Positions 9,161 to 21,326 of a DNA stretch of 64,000 nt are shown here, one piece after another. The stretch lies in assembly GCA_001600055.1 (NCBI GenBank), contig BCIV01000009.1:882713-946712 (forward strand), read 5' to 3'. Positions within the stretch are counted from its first letter, which is position 1, and every line of letters begins with the position of its first letter. The position numbers and the translations under genes were made by a program. This stretch comes from Filobasidium wieringae. Its lineage: Eukaryota > Basidiomycota > Tremellomycetes > Filobasidiales > Filobasidiaceae. The notes under the pieces are model-generated. The model worked only from the letters and a program-made list of their open reading frames with translations. It had not been told where the DNA came from and made no database searches.

Positions 9161-12100
9161 ATGTACGCAGTCCCACCACACTCGATCCCTCTCTTCCCAG
9201 GGGACCCATCCACTGCCACCCATGCCACCGTATACGCTACCGCTTATTCCGATGTCAGTACAGTGCACACACCCTCTCTCTACCTCGATCCGACTCTCGA
9301 TCGTCTGAACTGCTTTACAATCCGTAGATCCCCGTGTTCGAAGCGATGGTTAGGAACGTCGCCGTCATGATGCGGAGATCGGACATGTTCGTCCCCCGTC
9401 ACTCCCCTTCATCCCGGACGTATCGCTGACAAGTAACCTCTCTCGCTCTCTCTCTCTCTCTCTGTTTTGTCCTCTTTCCCCTCCGATGACCCTGTCTACC
9501 ACCCAACCAGGTGGTTAAACGCCACCCAGATCTTGAAAGTAGCAGGAGTCAACAAGACCGCCCGTACAAAGTACCTCGATAGGGAGATCAGTAAGGGCGT
9601 CCATCAGAAGATCCAGGGCGGGTATGGGAAGTATCAGGGCACTTGGTGAGTTTCGACCTCTGACCGCACTCGGGATCCGATCGGGTTGGGTTGGGTTCGG
9701 CTGGGCTGGGCTGAGCGGATGACTGGGAAGAATGGCGGATCGACGGGTTCACGTTCCCCTTGTCCTACACGATCACTGACCTACTCCGACCACTTTCCCC
9801 TTTCCCTCCACGATGACAGGGTCCCCTACCAAACCGGGGTAGATCTCGCACGTTCGTTCGGCGTTCTCAACCTGCTCGAACCCGTCTTCTCCCTCCAAGC
9901 GCACGCCGCTCAGTTGCCTTTACAGACCCCTTCCCTCGGTGGGTATTCGTTGGGGACCGGAGCTGGGGCTGGCGCGGGGCATGGGTCGGCAGGGACCGGA
10001 CAAGGGGGGCTGATGGGACAGACGGGGGATGGGTTCAGTACGACGGGACGGACGTTGGGGTTGATGAATTCCAGTTCTGGGTCGGGGCAGAACCTTGCCC
10101 ATTCCCATTCCCATTCCCATTCGCTTGGGCATGGCCACGGGCACGGGCATGGACAAGCGCAACAAGGTCAGGGGGAAGGGATCAGTGGACCGTTCACTAC
10201 GACGACACTGGAGAATACTTCGAGGGGGAGGGGGAAGGGGGGTTCTGGGCTTGTTACCGGACAAGCTCAGGCTCAGGCTCAGGGTCAAGGTCAAGGTCAA
10301 CATCCTATCGGACAAGTTCAGGGGAGGTTGAATTTACCTCCACAACAACAACATCCGGCTTACGAGATCATGCTCAATCCCGCCACGCATTCGGGTCAAC
10401 AGACCGATTATCGGACGCAACACCCGGGGTACTACCCTGCACCCACTCAACAACAACAACAACAACCACAACCGAGCGCGATCCCTTCTCACCTCGTACC
10501 GGGAGGCTTGAAACGTTCTTATTCCAACCTGACCGGGGGGACGGGGGATGGGGTGGTGGACGTCTATGGTTCTCTCGATTTCGCACAGTCTCCTCAAGGG
10601 GCACAGGGGACCGTCGGGTTCGGGGAAGGAAGACCGGGGAAGAGGAGTAGACCGGATGATCCTTCTTCGAACGAGTATATCGACGGGTACCCCGGATCTT
10701 CGGGGGCGGCGTCGATGACGGACGAGAGCGCTGGGACTCGACTGGCCAATCGACCCGAGCGGCCCGGGGGGGAAGACCCCAGCCTGGTCCAAGCGGTTGG
10801 GAATAGTAGGGCCAAGTTGTTGGCGATCTTCGAGGCGGGGGAAGAGGGCGAGGTCGATTTGGATACGTTCTTGCTCCCCGTCGCGTCCAGGGAGGGGGGT
10901 GTGAGGGGGAAGAGGAGGGTGGTGGATGATGATGGGATTACGAATATGGAGGAGGACGAGGACGAGGAGGAACTCGGGCTGGGGATGGAGGAGGAAGCGG
11001 TGGAGGTGGATATCGATCAGGTCATCGATGATAGAGGTCATACCGCTCTACACTGGGCGGCGGCGCTCGCGAGGGAAGGTATCATCGCTCAACTCATCAA
11101 GAGAGGCGCGGACGTGAATAGAGGAAACTTTAATGGGGAATCTCCCCTGATACGGGCCATCCTCACCACCAACAACGCCGAACGAAACTCCCTGGCGAAC
11201 CTCTTGGAGGCTCTGGGGGGATCGATGAGGACGGTGGATTGGCAGGCGAGGACGGTACTCCATCACGTCGCCCTCGTCGCGGGGATCAAAGGTCGTTCAA
11301 ACTCGGCCAACTATTACATGTCCACCCTCCTCGAGTGGTTGGCGAGGAACGAGTCCGTGACTCTGGATTCGACCACGACCACGACGACGACGACGACGAC
11401 GGGGGGGACCGGGTCGTTGAAGGCGTTCGTCAACGCCCGAGACGCTCAGGGGGATACGGCACTGAACGTCGCGGCCAGAGTGGGGAATAAGAACTTGGTC
11501 AAGCTCTTGTTGGACGCCGGGGCGGATCCCGCTAGGGGGAACAAGATGGGGCTGAGACCTGTGGATTACGGGTTGGAGGTTCCTGTGAGTCTGGTTTGGT
11601 CGTGAGGATAAGTTGATGAGGGGTCTGATGCACTGCGAATGACAGGGTCTGGAGATTGTCAATGGGTTTGCCAATCAGCCCATCGCCGATCCGTTCTCAC
11701 AGGAACCTTATACCAAAGGCAGCGATCTTTTACAACGTGAGTTTGGCATGGTTACTATGCAGTGCGTGTACCGTGGCTAACGCGGTTCCGGACGGCTCAG
11801 GACTATCGACTATGATCCAACAACTCAACAACGACTTTAGACAGGAAATCGGGACGAAACAGAGCAACCTCGATCAGATCCATGCTCAAGTCGTACTGGT
11901 CACTCGGGAACTAGCGGAAGAACGTAAGAAGATCACCGCAGCTCAGAACCTCGTCTCCGAGGTGGAAGCGGTACAACAACGGGTATACAATCTGGAACGG
12001 GTCGTACCGCTGGAATCGGCTTTCGAATGGTTCGCAGGTCAGGACCTGATCGAGGAGACGGATGGTCCTGTGGATCCCGTCGTCGACCTATCCCAGGAGC

Positions 12101-12426
12101 AACCGGCCATTCAATTACGCAGGATAAGAGCTTGGCAACAACGGACCGAGGGGATGATGGAGAAGAAGATGCAAGCCATTCAGCTGGCAGAAGCGGATAA
12201 ACTGATGCAGTACCGCAAAATCATCGCTACTTCTGTAAAAATGCCCGTCGAGAAGGTCGACGAGGTAAGTCCGACATGAGTCATCAGCGGCATATATCGA
12301 TTCCAGCTGACCGATACCTTTTCTCAGCCACTGCTTGATCAACTGACGAAAGCTATCGACACGGATGGGGTACAGCTGGAAACGAGCAAGATGACCGCCT
12401 TGATACAGCGTGTCAATGGCGAATGA
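9161..12426 (+). CDS. APSES (KilA-N) transcription factor with ankyrin repeats, MBF/Mbp1 type
   Basis: DNA-binding subunit of the MBF/SBF G1/S cell-cycle complex type. The APSES domain is spread over four exons: [39 protein letters not shown] (about 9513-9575), [10 protein letters not shown], then [20 protein letters not shown] after an intron at about 9647-9819. All junctions keep frame. A long low-complexity linker follows, with His-rich (10099-10152), Gln/Gly and Asp/Glu runs. Ankyrin repeats begin at about 11030 ([24 protein letters not shown]) and end with [27 protein letters not shown] (two stretches, about 11450-11530). A poly-Thr run (11372-11401) sits inside the ankyrin block. The C-terminal part from about 11800 is a coiled coil ([20 protein letters not shown]). 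In this family the coiled coil and ankyrins mediate partner binding. An orthologue of Mbp1 or Res2 fits best. Confidence 0.9.
9439..9463. repeat. (CT)n microsatellite in an intron of the APSES gene
   Basis: A run of CT dinucleotides in the intron splitting the DNA-binding domain, probably serving as its pyrimidine-rich stretch. Confidence 0.7.
10099..10152 (+). repeat. His-Ser / His-Gly coding repeat in the APSES factor
   Basis: Four CATTCC-type units (His-Ser) followed by Gly-His units encode a stretch with eight histidines in alternation. The related hexamers suggest growth by slippage. Confidence 0.8.
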
Positions 12427-12508
12427 TCAACCTGTAAAAAGCGCTCTTGATATAATAACGTTGTATGGTCTCGCTCGACAGAGGTATGTATATTATTATT
12501 TGCATGGC

Positions 12509-14599
12509 CTAGAACGCATCCACGTCCATGAACAAATGGAACGATCGAGAATACGATCCTGAGGCGATCGTCTTCCCATCCGACGATACGTCTACGCTCA
12601 TCACTTTACCCTCATCCGTCTTCAACGACGACAGCATCTGCCAGTCATCTGCGCTCCATAGCTTCACAGTGTGGTCGAATCCGGATGACGCGAGATAGAG
12701 TCCGCTTCGACCGATGTTCTGTACTTTCGGTTTGTCCTCCTTGTCGCCACTTGCATCGATGTCCATGGCCTCTGGCCTGACTCCGTTCGTGGTAGACTCG
12801 GCCTGCACCAAGTGCGCCTCATCTGCAGAACGGAAGAACCGTACGTCCGAGACGGAAGACTTGTGCGCGGGAATGTTGTAAGCGACTTTCAGGGCTCGGA
12901 TGTCCCATATCCGCATGGTATCGTCTCCCGAACCGGCAGCGATTTGGTATCTGATTCGAGGACGTCTCAGTGGCATATTGTATTTGTCAACAAGTGAGAG
13001 GACTTACCCGTTCGGTGCGAAATCCAAAGCCAGGATCTCTCGCACATGACCGTCCAATACCATCGCCGTTCTACCCGTCCGCAAATCCCATACTCGACCG
13101 ATAGCATCCCATCCACTAAAAGAGGTATTTGCGGTGAGTGATTGCAATAACATCGAAGAAGCCGATTCACTTACCCAGACGCTGCTAACGATCCATCGTC
13201 CTGGAAAGCCAGAGCAAAGACCTCTTTCGAATGCCCTTCCTGGATCAACAGCTCTTTCTTCTTTTCCACGTCCCATAATCTCCAGGTTCCGTCATACGAT
13301 GCCGATCCTACGTAGTTACCAGATGGATGGAACGCTACTCTTCCTACTCGTCCCTGATGTCCTTCTAACGTGGCTAACGATCGTTCACTGCATTGATGAT
13401 CGTCAGATTGAGATTACATCAAACTGTCAACACGCATAGACTCACCTTCCTAGCGACCATAATTTCACCAACCCATCCGCTGCACCCGTTGCGAAATTGA
13501 CAGCATCCTCACTTTGCGTCAGAGTCGCTTGAGGATGCCAAGCCACACCTCCCACTCGATCACCGTGCCCTCTATATGTCGTTTTCAGGTTACAGCTGGG
13601 CATATCCCATACCCTGGCATTACCCGTCCAGGAACCGGTCAAAAGGAGTTTAGAGTTGGGTGAGAATCGGACAAGGGAGACGGGTCGGTCGTCTCCAATT
13701 TGAGAACCGAGTTGAGTAAATTTCTGCAAGACAGTTGTGTTGGTACGTATGGTTGACAGCGTAGTGCTTGTATACTTACCTTCAACTCCCCGTATACTTG
13801 TTTTCTCGATTCGATGATTCTGCTCAAGGGTAATTTTGATTCTTCTTTCTGCCTCGCTATCCGCTTTCGTGCACTTTGCGTAGAAGATCGTATTTGATCA
13901 ACTGCTATATCATTTAACTTGAGCTGAACAGGAACATACCGTCTCAGTGAGAAATCCGCAATCTTCCGTCGAGCCAAAAGCAGATCTTCTGATCCTGGAG
14001 TATAGAACTCTTCTTCTCTCTGCCATCAACGCTCGATGAGCTCTGATCTGCGATACGCCGAGCAAGTATTACTACTAACCTCTTCGTCAGAACTGTCCGA
14101 AGATGCGTCGCTATCCGCATCTACCTCCATATTCCCTGTGAGACCTCTTGCCTGATTGATTTGTCCTAGAACATATTTCAATCGTTCTCTTCGATCGCCA
14201 GGCTGAATTATTTAGTTCGATCAGTAAAGATGGGTTTGGGACGGCCGAGCTAGACTTACTCCTTCTCCGAATAAGGTCGCAGGTTCGCCCATCTCCCGAA
14301 GCTTTGCTATCACCTGTCCATTATCTGTTGGGACCGCCATAGTTCTAGCAGCCTTCCTTCTGTCCAGCTCGGCGAGCACGGCAGCTGCCTCAGCTCGCTG
14401 CCGCTCGAAACCCTCTCCCATAGAGTAGTCCACATCTTGAGCTACGGTTTTTGAAGACTTGCATCAGTCGACCAGTAGGTTCACGCATCGTATGATATAC
14501 TCACCAAGATCTTCAATGTCAAGTCCGTTCTATGGAAGGCTGTCAGCCTGAGCATTTGATAGTAGAACGAGGAGAGTTAGAATAACTCACATTCTCCAT
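12509..14599 (-). CDS. PRP4: U4/U6 snRNP protein PRP4 (SFM domain plus WD40 propeller)
   Basis: Component of the U4/U6.U5 tri-snRNP in the spliceosome. The start MEN is followed by an intron and NGLDIEDL. The splicing-factor motif domain is visible as [18 protein letters not shown] (about 14320-14260). Next come an acidic Asp/Ser stretch and a conserved helix ([18 protein letters not shown]). The WD40 repeats follow: [20 protein letters not shown] and [27 protein letters not shown], a repeat around 13370-13200, [47 protein letters not shown], and the terminal [13 protein letters not shown]. At least eight exons. A non-conserved Asp/Glu/Ser insert lies in one late blade (about 12820-12720). 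The family assignment is secure from the SFM plus WD40 order. Confidence 0.93.
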
Positions 14600-14875
14600 G
14601 GTTGGTGATAGAATAACACTCTTCCTACTGGCCAGCTTCGACAAGGCCCGTTGACTGATCAAGGTGGGAGATCAGTAAGGAGAGGATAAGTAGAAGGTCC
14701 TCAACATCGAAATCCCGGACCTTCGCGCTTCGAAATGAGGACTTGCGCGGAATCATAAAGTTGAGATTCGTCAACCCATGCATATCTAGCAGCTATTACT
14801 TCGAACTTTTACATCCTCTAACTGTATCTGCTCGAGCAGAATAAAGTATACACCCGATTGAAAGGATAACTTAAC

Positions 14876-15765
14876 ATGACAAACGAGGCATCTACGTCGC
14901 AACTGCCGCAATACTATGGCTCTCCACCATCATTGGGGAACCCAGTAGAACCGGAAAGCTCTTCAATCTCGTTACATCTCCCCCCACGACTGCTAGTCCT
15001 ACCACCCGTAGCTCTAGCACTTGGAGCCTTTGTCGGTCTATCAAGAGGAGGAAGCAGAGCTAGGTTGAGGTTCTTGGCGGAAAATGCGCATAGACAGCCG
15101 ACAACCGTGCAAGGATGGGTACGGTCTCGTTCTACCCATGAATCACTTCTGAGGCTAATTAGACCGTCTCTATCTCATTCGTTCTCCATAATTTTAGTAT
15201 TTCTACACTAAAACAAGAAACTACCGGATATTATTCGGAGCTTGTCGTCAAGGAGCGAAAGACGCTCTCAAACTGGGGACAGCCACAGCAGTCTACGTAC
15301 TAGCAGAGGAAGGTGTTCGAAAGATGCGACTAGGGATCCGGAATATGGTCAACGTTGAAAAAGCTGCAGCAGCATCGAGAAGTAAAGGTAAGGAGAAGGA
15401 AAGCGTGGTCGAAACGGTCTTGCAGGAGGAGATGCGGGTGGCCAAGGCTAGCAAGGCAGACAGTCTGGTCTGGATAGATGGAGCTGCTGCTGGATCATTA
15501 CTGGCCTCAGTGATCGGACTTTTAAGTAAGGACCATCTTCTCTTTCTTGTCCAGCAGCAAGTTCTTACGTCTGATTACTCGTGCCATAGACAAATTTCCA
15601 ACACCTCTCTTCCTGCGTACCTTAGCGTTTGGAGCCATCCTAGGAACGGTAGAAGGTGGTCTTCGAATAGCGCAGGCGCAGATCGGAGCTCTACGGGAAG
15701 AAAGGGAAGCAAGTTCTTCAGCGACAGAAGCCCAACGAGAAGAAGATTCCGCTAAAGTTGTATGA
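14876..15765 (+). CDS. Small multi-pass membrane protein, Tim17/22/23-like
   Basis: About 240 residues in three exons. Exon 1 has a hydrophobic span (LLVLPPVALALGAFVGLSRG). After an intron ending at about 15197 the chain reads WYFYTKTRNYRILFGACRQG and then AKDALKLGTATAVYVLAEEG, then DSLVWIDGAAAGSLLASVIG. The third exon reads NKFPTPLFLRTLAFGAILGT and VEGGLRIAQAQIG. Four hydrophobic, Gly/Ala-rich segments and the pattern G-xxG-KDAxKLG ... D-xxGAAAG resemble the Tim17/Tim22/Tim23/Pmp24 superfamily, so a mitochondrial or peroxisomal membrane location is likely. The exact subfamily is not recognised. It is divergent from PRP4 with a 276-base shared upstream region. Confidence 0.6.
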
Positions 15766-16076
15766 GCTGAGTTATCAACCCGGTGCAATTATCCGCTGCG
15801 TCTGCAATACGGACTTAATTATAGTATACCACGATCACAAAGCATAGGAAGTGTCATACATATCACGCACTGACCCCTCTCTCGATGAACCCAATGCCAT
15901 CATAACCCAATGTCTATATGGCACGTTGCTCGATATCGACTACCCAACCCCATCATCGCTCCAAGTTCTTCTCGCAGAAAGCTGTCCAATATTGTGACTG
16001 CGAGAAAGGTCAGAAGGTTCATAACATGTAACAACGCTTGATAAAACTTACAAATTCTTGCAACTAAACAAGCTTT
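15766..16076. other. Intergenic region, nothing recognised
   Basis: About 310 bases between the membrane-protein gene and the 3' end of the first F-box/LRR-like gene. No feature seen. Confidence 0.5.
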
Positions 16077-17369
16077 TTACTCGCGTTTGTGGAACAACGA
16101 AACGTTGACCTCGCCGCCAGTGATAAGCCGAGTCGCACTCAGCTCCCAAAGAAATTCCGTAGGCCACTCGTTTAATTCATTTTTTATCTGCCAGGCTTCG
16201 AAAGTGAAACTTTTCACTCTTGGAAATCGCTGCATCTCGCGCTTCACCAAGTTGACGACAACGTGCTTATCCCAATGATCCCAACGAAGAGGTACTTCCT
16301 GCAACGATCTAGAGGTGACTAGCACCGTGAATGACAAGTGGATGGTGGACGCCAAGGGTCCGAAAGTCTGGAGGCTGCGAGCCTGGCATGCATTGCGCGA
16401 ATGAGCTTTCTTCTAAGTCACTGACAGACATGACTTACGATCGCGGTAACACCCATATTCCTCAGAGAAGGCACTGTAGTGCCGTCGTATAGACCAATAT
16501 CGTTGTCGTGTAGATCAACATCGTCGAAATGTAAGAATACCTTCTCTAACTTGGGCAGGGCGGCAATGCACTAGGCTGCTGTTGCTGGATCGTCAATGTT
16601 TTCGGCTTCGAATAGTTCAAACCCTTCGTCGTCCACGTATCCCCACAATATCAGTTCCTTTAGCTCTGTAAGTTTAGGTTGCATGCCAAAATATTTTCGT
16701 AAGAGTTTTTGAAGCGTTGCCGGTGTGTTGAGCACCATCTTTTGTAGTAAGACACAGATCTTCAATTTTTCGAGCTTGGGGCAACTATGGGGCTCGTCCG
16801 GGAAGGAATCCGACTCCAAGATAAGTTCTTTGAGTTTGGGGAATACCAAATTATTAGGCGGATAATCAACCAACAAGTAGAGTCGGCTCAGATTAGGAAA
16901 AATCTCGTTTAGAACTCCACTGAAGTCGCGGGCTTGTACATAGGCGGGGTCGTAATAACGTGGTTTCCCTACTGATAATTCACTGACACGATCGATTTTA
17001 GAGTCGTTATTGTAACATGATCTCAATTCTCAAGCCTATGACTCACCGTGTATCACTGCGCTCTTGTGGTGTTAGCATGTCGCGACAAAGTGAAAGATCA
17101 TCACTTCCCTTGACGCTAACTGCTTTCAGCATTTTTGTCCTGAAGATCGCCCCGATATGGCGGCATGTCCTACTCAGGTTGATAATCTCGTTTGCCCAGG
17201 TTCTGTGATACGGAAGATCTTTGTCGGGGTCGGAGGCCGGTTTTTCAAGCCTAGTCATCTCTTCAAATAGTATATCGAGAAACACCCAAGGCATATCAGC
17301 CAAAGATAACGATCTCCGCCCAGGCGGCGACTTGTTCCCGGTGCAGGTGATTGTCGTACTGGTAGACAT
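16077..17369 (-). pseudogene. F-box/LRR-like gene A, interrupted by an in-frame TAG
   Basis: The N-terminal exon (17369 to about 17049) reads SLSLADMPWVFLDILFEEM and then LSRTCRHIGAIFRTKM. This is F-box-like: LPxxxLxxIF, then LSxxCR. It splices to RELSVGKPRYYDPAYVQARD, followed by leucine-rich stretches (FPNLSRLYLLVDYPPNNLVF, FPKLKELILESDSF, CPKLEKLKICVLLQKMV, ELKELILWGYVDDEGF). The frame then hits TAG at 16573-16571. It continues open afterwards (CIAALPKLEKVFLHFDD) and, across a good GTAAGT intron, into the last exon TFGPLASTIHLSFTVLV, ending HKRE at 16077. A single nonsense codon therefore breaks an otherwise continuous gene, unless a truncated protein is made or the base is a sequencing error. 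Such proteins normally recruit SCF ubiquitin-ligase targets; that role is an inference here. Confidence 0.6.
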
Positions 17370-17529
17370 TGTAGAGTATATATTACGCACTATGGATAAC
17401 AGGAATTAGAGGTGGAATAAAAGTTTTTGAGGATAGAGGCAGATCAGCAGACTTGCAATATTTTCCGTTGAGCGATTTCGCCCAGATGAGCTTAGATAAT
17501 TTGAGATGTTGAGATATGAAACACGCCTA

Positions 17530-17799
17530 TCACCTCAGGCTGTGAATCCTGCAGACGATACAGGGCCCAAGAGGTATATACATCAGATAGTTCAAGTCTG
17601 GTAAGCCATGCAATGCATGCAAGTGGTTTAGGTCATGCATCACACGGTTCTGGGTGAACCTCCTTTGGCTTTGGGACCTGATCGCGTCACTTGTCCACTC
17701 GCTCACGTCCAAGCGCCTAAGAGGAAAACTGACACGATTTGGGATATCGCTCAAAGTACTGGCATAGGTAAGTCCTATAGTACTTAGCCCAGCTCTCAA
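17530..17799 (-). pseudogene. Possible leucine-rich fragment between the two F-box-like genes
   Basis: An 89-codon open frame with LRR-like pieces (FPLRRLDVSEWTSDAI, LHGLPDLNYLMYIPLG) but no F-box and no clear start. It could be a relic of a third copy of the neighbouring family. It could also be chance. Confidence 0.25.
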
Positions 17800-18086
17800 A
17801 TATACAATCGTAGTAGTCTCGGGACGTTTATTTCCCCGTCACATTGTACTCCTAGCTATCTAATCTACTGCCCCTTGTAGGATAAACTTCACCAGCTAGA
17901 AACATCCATATTAAATCACTACGCTACATAGTTAATCGCTCTCACTTACTAATCGACAATGTGTTTGGGCATCTTCGGAGTCTGCTGCCGAGTTGATGCA
18001 ACTCGAACGTCACCGGTATCACCCAAAACCGCTTCAATCCCCGCGTAGACTAGATCAATGCTTCTACCGCTTCCAGTCGGTTTAAT

Positions 18087-19184
18087 TCAAACACAAGTCT
18101 CGTATGAGATACGTTCGAGTTTGGGCCCGTCCACTCTATCCAGCAGAGATTTCCGAAGGATATTTTCATATTGCTTCATATCTACGGCTTTCTTCCAGCT
18201 CCCGTCTGGGTAGCCTCTAATATAATGTCTCAATTTGACATTTTGGGCGAGGGGGCGGAAAGTATTAATAGCGGTTTCCTGTTGATCTAGTTTGTTTCAG
18301 CAGCTCATGCGCGATTGCCATCGCGGACGCACCACAAAGTCTAGTCCAATGGCTTCTGTGAGACTCTCATATTTAGAGTCCGTGATTATGGTCAACTGAG
18401 CACTATCCAGTCGGGGTAATGTTTTGAGGAGCCAGTCATAATTCTCTCTAAGAATTCCGCTGTAGAGATCCTCCTGCTCTCCGAGGACCCTTCCATCTCC
18501 AAATCTGAGATATTCTCCATGTACGGATTGCTCGACATCCAAGTCCCTGAGATAGACAGTTCCGGTTTCGAACCAAATACATCAGTGAACATCCTCCGAA
18601 GCGGATCTGCCCTATAAATCCTAAGGTATCTCCCATCGGCCATGATAGCGAACTTGCGTAGCTGAGGCAAGTGGAGCAGTCCATCGTAATCACGAATTGT
18701 AAGATCCTTCAATGATGGGTGGGAAATTCCATGCGAGTATGCTCGGCCTCGGGAATAGAGCCGTCTCAGGTTGGGAAACAATTCAGCCAGTCCAAGTTCA
18801 TCATCATAAGAACCATTCCAATAGACATCTTGTAGCTCCCTACCCCAAACAGCCTCTGAGTGAAACGCAGCTGGATCAGACTAGGCCTACGGAAAAGACT
18901 GACCTAACGTCCTCTCTTCGGACTAGTGGAAGGGATCTGCAAAGGTTCACGTCTCTACGTGTAGAGTTCTTCATCATGCTGTGCATTTTTGGTTGAAAGA
19001 CGCTGTCCATATAGCGGCAGGTCTTGCTCAACTTGTAGATATCCCATCCATAGCCAGCAGTGACTGGTAGTAGAAGATGTTCTGGGTCTTCAGGAGTTTC
19101 CTGAAGCATCTGAAAAAGGATGTCCAAGACGACAATAGGCATGTCGTTCAAGGACAAGCGCTTATTCAATTTGTGCGTCGCCAT
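18087..19184 (-). pseudogene. F-box/LRR-like gene B, paralogue of gene A, with a frameshift
   Basis: Same layout as gene A. The first exon reads RLSLNDMPIVVLDILFQML and then YKLSKTCRYMDSVFQPKM. The LRR exon reads LAELFPNLRRLYSRG, SHPSLKDLTIRDYDGLL and LPQLRKFAIMADGRYL. At VFGSKPEL (18554-18565) the frame breaks: the original frame stops about 55 codons later, while the +1-shifted frame continues with TVYLRDLDVEQSVHGEYL, matching gene A. It runs through LLKTLPRLDSAQLTIITDS to an intron (GTGCGT ... CAACAG, about 54 bases) and a last exon TAINTFRPLAQNVKLRH ending at 18087, matching the final exon of gene A. An upstream in-frame ATG at 19238 is possible. The first intron junction is uncertain. 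One small indel would explain the lesion. Confidence 0.6.
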
Positions 19185-19238
19185 TTTCAGGTACAGTACA
19201 GGTACTGCTGATGGTCGAGCGTTATTATCAGCTTCCAC

Positions 19239-21326
19239 TAACGCAAGTTCAATCTAAATATCTAGCCCACGTCGTTACTTGTCTAGCTTGTCTTGTATGG
19301 ATGATTGTTCGTCCTCAGGCTATTCTCAACGATTGATGGCCCATTAGTTCTGACACGGAATAATCGTGCGCACTCTCCAACGTACCAGATGAGCTGATTG
19401 CAGTAGATGAACAGTGACTAGGTTGTGGCCAAGACTAGGGTCTTGAGCAGGACGAAAGGAGATAAAATCATGAACCTGGAGTGATCCTTGCATCATCCTT
19501 CCCAGATCTCCTTTGAGCGACAGCGCAGTTCGGGCGCGTGGGCGAGCGAGTGAGCGAGCGAGTGGACAAGTGACGCGATCAAATGTGCTAAAGCCAAAGA
19601 ATCTCTTTGATTTTCTGTCTCTAGGTCTAAAGATCTAAAGCGTGTATATCTTATCGCGATTGAGCTTGAATCGTTTGCAGCTTGAGGTAATGAAGTCCTT
19701 TCAGATATCTCTGGGTACACCCACATTATACGAGGCCAGACCTATGGAAACCTAGCAGATCGTGCGCGAAATGACCCCGATTCGAGCTTATGCGTTTGGA
19801 TCTGATATGTGCACCTCGTTTCGTTCCGTCCAACTCGAGTGGTACAAGGCGCACAAGAACTTGACAAGCTCTACAAGTTCGAGCGAGTCAGTATCTATTT
19901 CTTATCAAGGTGACCCAGCTCAGGATCAATAAGCGCTGAACAGTACGTGCGCGAGTCTTGTGATTTCAGATGTAACTAACTTTCTGAAACACAAAGCTAA
20001 GCCACTTAGGCCTCTTACCGATCATCCATCGTCTACAGGATCAGATTGTTTGAATCGCTCTGAGAGGCCCGCAGGTCAACAGACATGACAGACATCATCT
20101 TTCTTACGTATACCTATCCGTCCTGACCTCATCCTGAGCAAAGTAGAAAATCGCCCGTCAATTCAACTCCGACGACACAAAACTAATCTCAGAGGCAATC
20201 ACGCTCGACGATACCTGACAGGCTTAAACTCAAATTTCACGGGCATTTGATCTTTTCTTCCCCATAGTATTTTCCGGGCTCACGTCCAATGAGTCTTTTC
20301 CTCCCATCTTCGAGCCTGGCGTGCACCGATTTTGTTTCATAAAGCGGAGGATTATTCATAGTCACTCGTCATAGCTAACGAGTCGCGAATCGTGATAGCG
20401 CTGATACCCAGCGGTGGGAACTATAGAATTACAAAAATACCGAATGGACGTTTCACATACTGAAAAACCCCGTTTCACATCAAACACCCCCTTTTCCCTT
20501 TGTTGACACGATCCCGGTTAGTTTCCTCGATTGGTGGCGTTTCTTTTTGCTGTGTCGCCGGCTGAGTGGATGGGGTGGTGACGCGTATTGAAGCGAGGGG
20601 GGAAGTAAACTAAGGCACCGCACCAGAGCCAGCGAGCGAGAGGGAGAGCGGTTTGTTTGTTTGTTGTTGTTTTGATTTCGTTTGTTTCCCTTGGCGTTTA
20701 CGCGACTTTGGCCGGTCCTATATAATCGTTCCCATCTCCATAGACATCGACTGCTCAGCTAGACCCAGACGTTTGGATGGGTGATTATTGCGACTGATTG
20801 ACTACTACGACTACGACAAAACCCTACGACTTGGCGATTGATTCGTTCTTACTCTACTCTCTTTGCTTTACATCTGCTATCTACGAGTGAGTCATGAGTC
20901 CTTTGTGTTCGGTCGTGCGCGTTGGGTCGGAACAAAAGGTCGGAAGGATGAGTGGAGAGAGGAGCTGAAACGCTGAAACGTGAGCTCGGACGGGAAGGAC
21001 AAAGAGAGAAGGAGTGGGGAGTGGGTGGATGACAATGGATGACTCCTGAGCGTGACTGTGATCAGATGAAACGGATGATTCGAGGGTTCCTTCTTTTTTT
21101 TTGATGACGAGGTCGCTTGATTTGTGATTTATCGATATAATCCGCATCGCATCAAATGGAAATCTCGATCAGTTTTGCTCAACTTTGATACTTTCACTTT
21201 CACTTTGACAGCGAATCAAACGACTTGAACACATTCTTTTACTCTCAACACACGTTCATTACCACGAATACTCTACTACCGCCACTACCACAACCACCAG
21301 CACCACCACCAGCTACATACAACACA
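19239..21326. promoter_or_regulatory. Gene-free 2.1 kb including the promoter and 5'UTR intron of the GH128 gene
   Basis: No coding signal between 19239 and about 20700. GAGCGAGT-rich (19530-19570) and GTTT-rich (20655-20690) simple sequence is present. A TATA box lies at 20719-20726. A GTGAGT at about 20887 and a TTTGACAG at about 21211 probably bound a 5'UTR intron of about 325 bases before the start at 21327. Confidence 0.55.
20719..20726 (+). promoter_or_regulatory. TATA box of the GH128 gene
   Basis: TATATAAT. The start codon is 600 bases downstream, which agrees with a long 5'UTR intron (about 20887-21211). Confidence 0.5.

Noticed and set aside
10334..11041. A 235-codon minus-strand frame opposite the APSES gene
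   Set aside because: Antisense to low-complexity coding sequence of the transcription factor.
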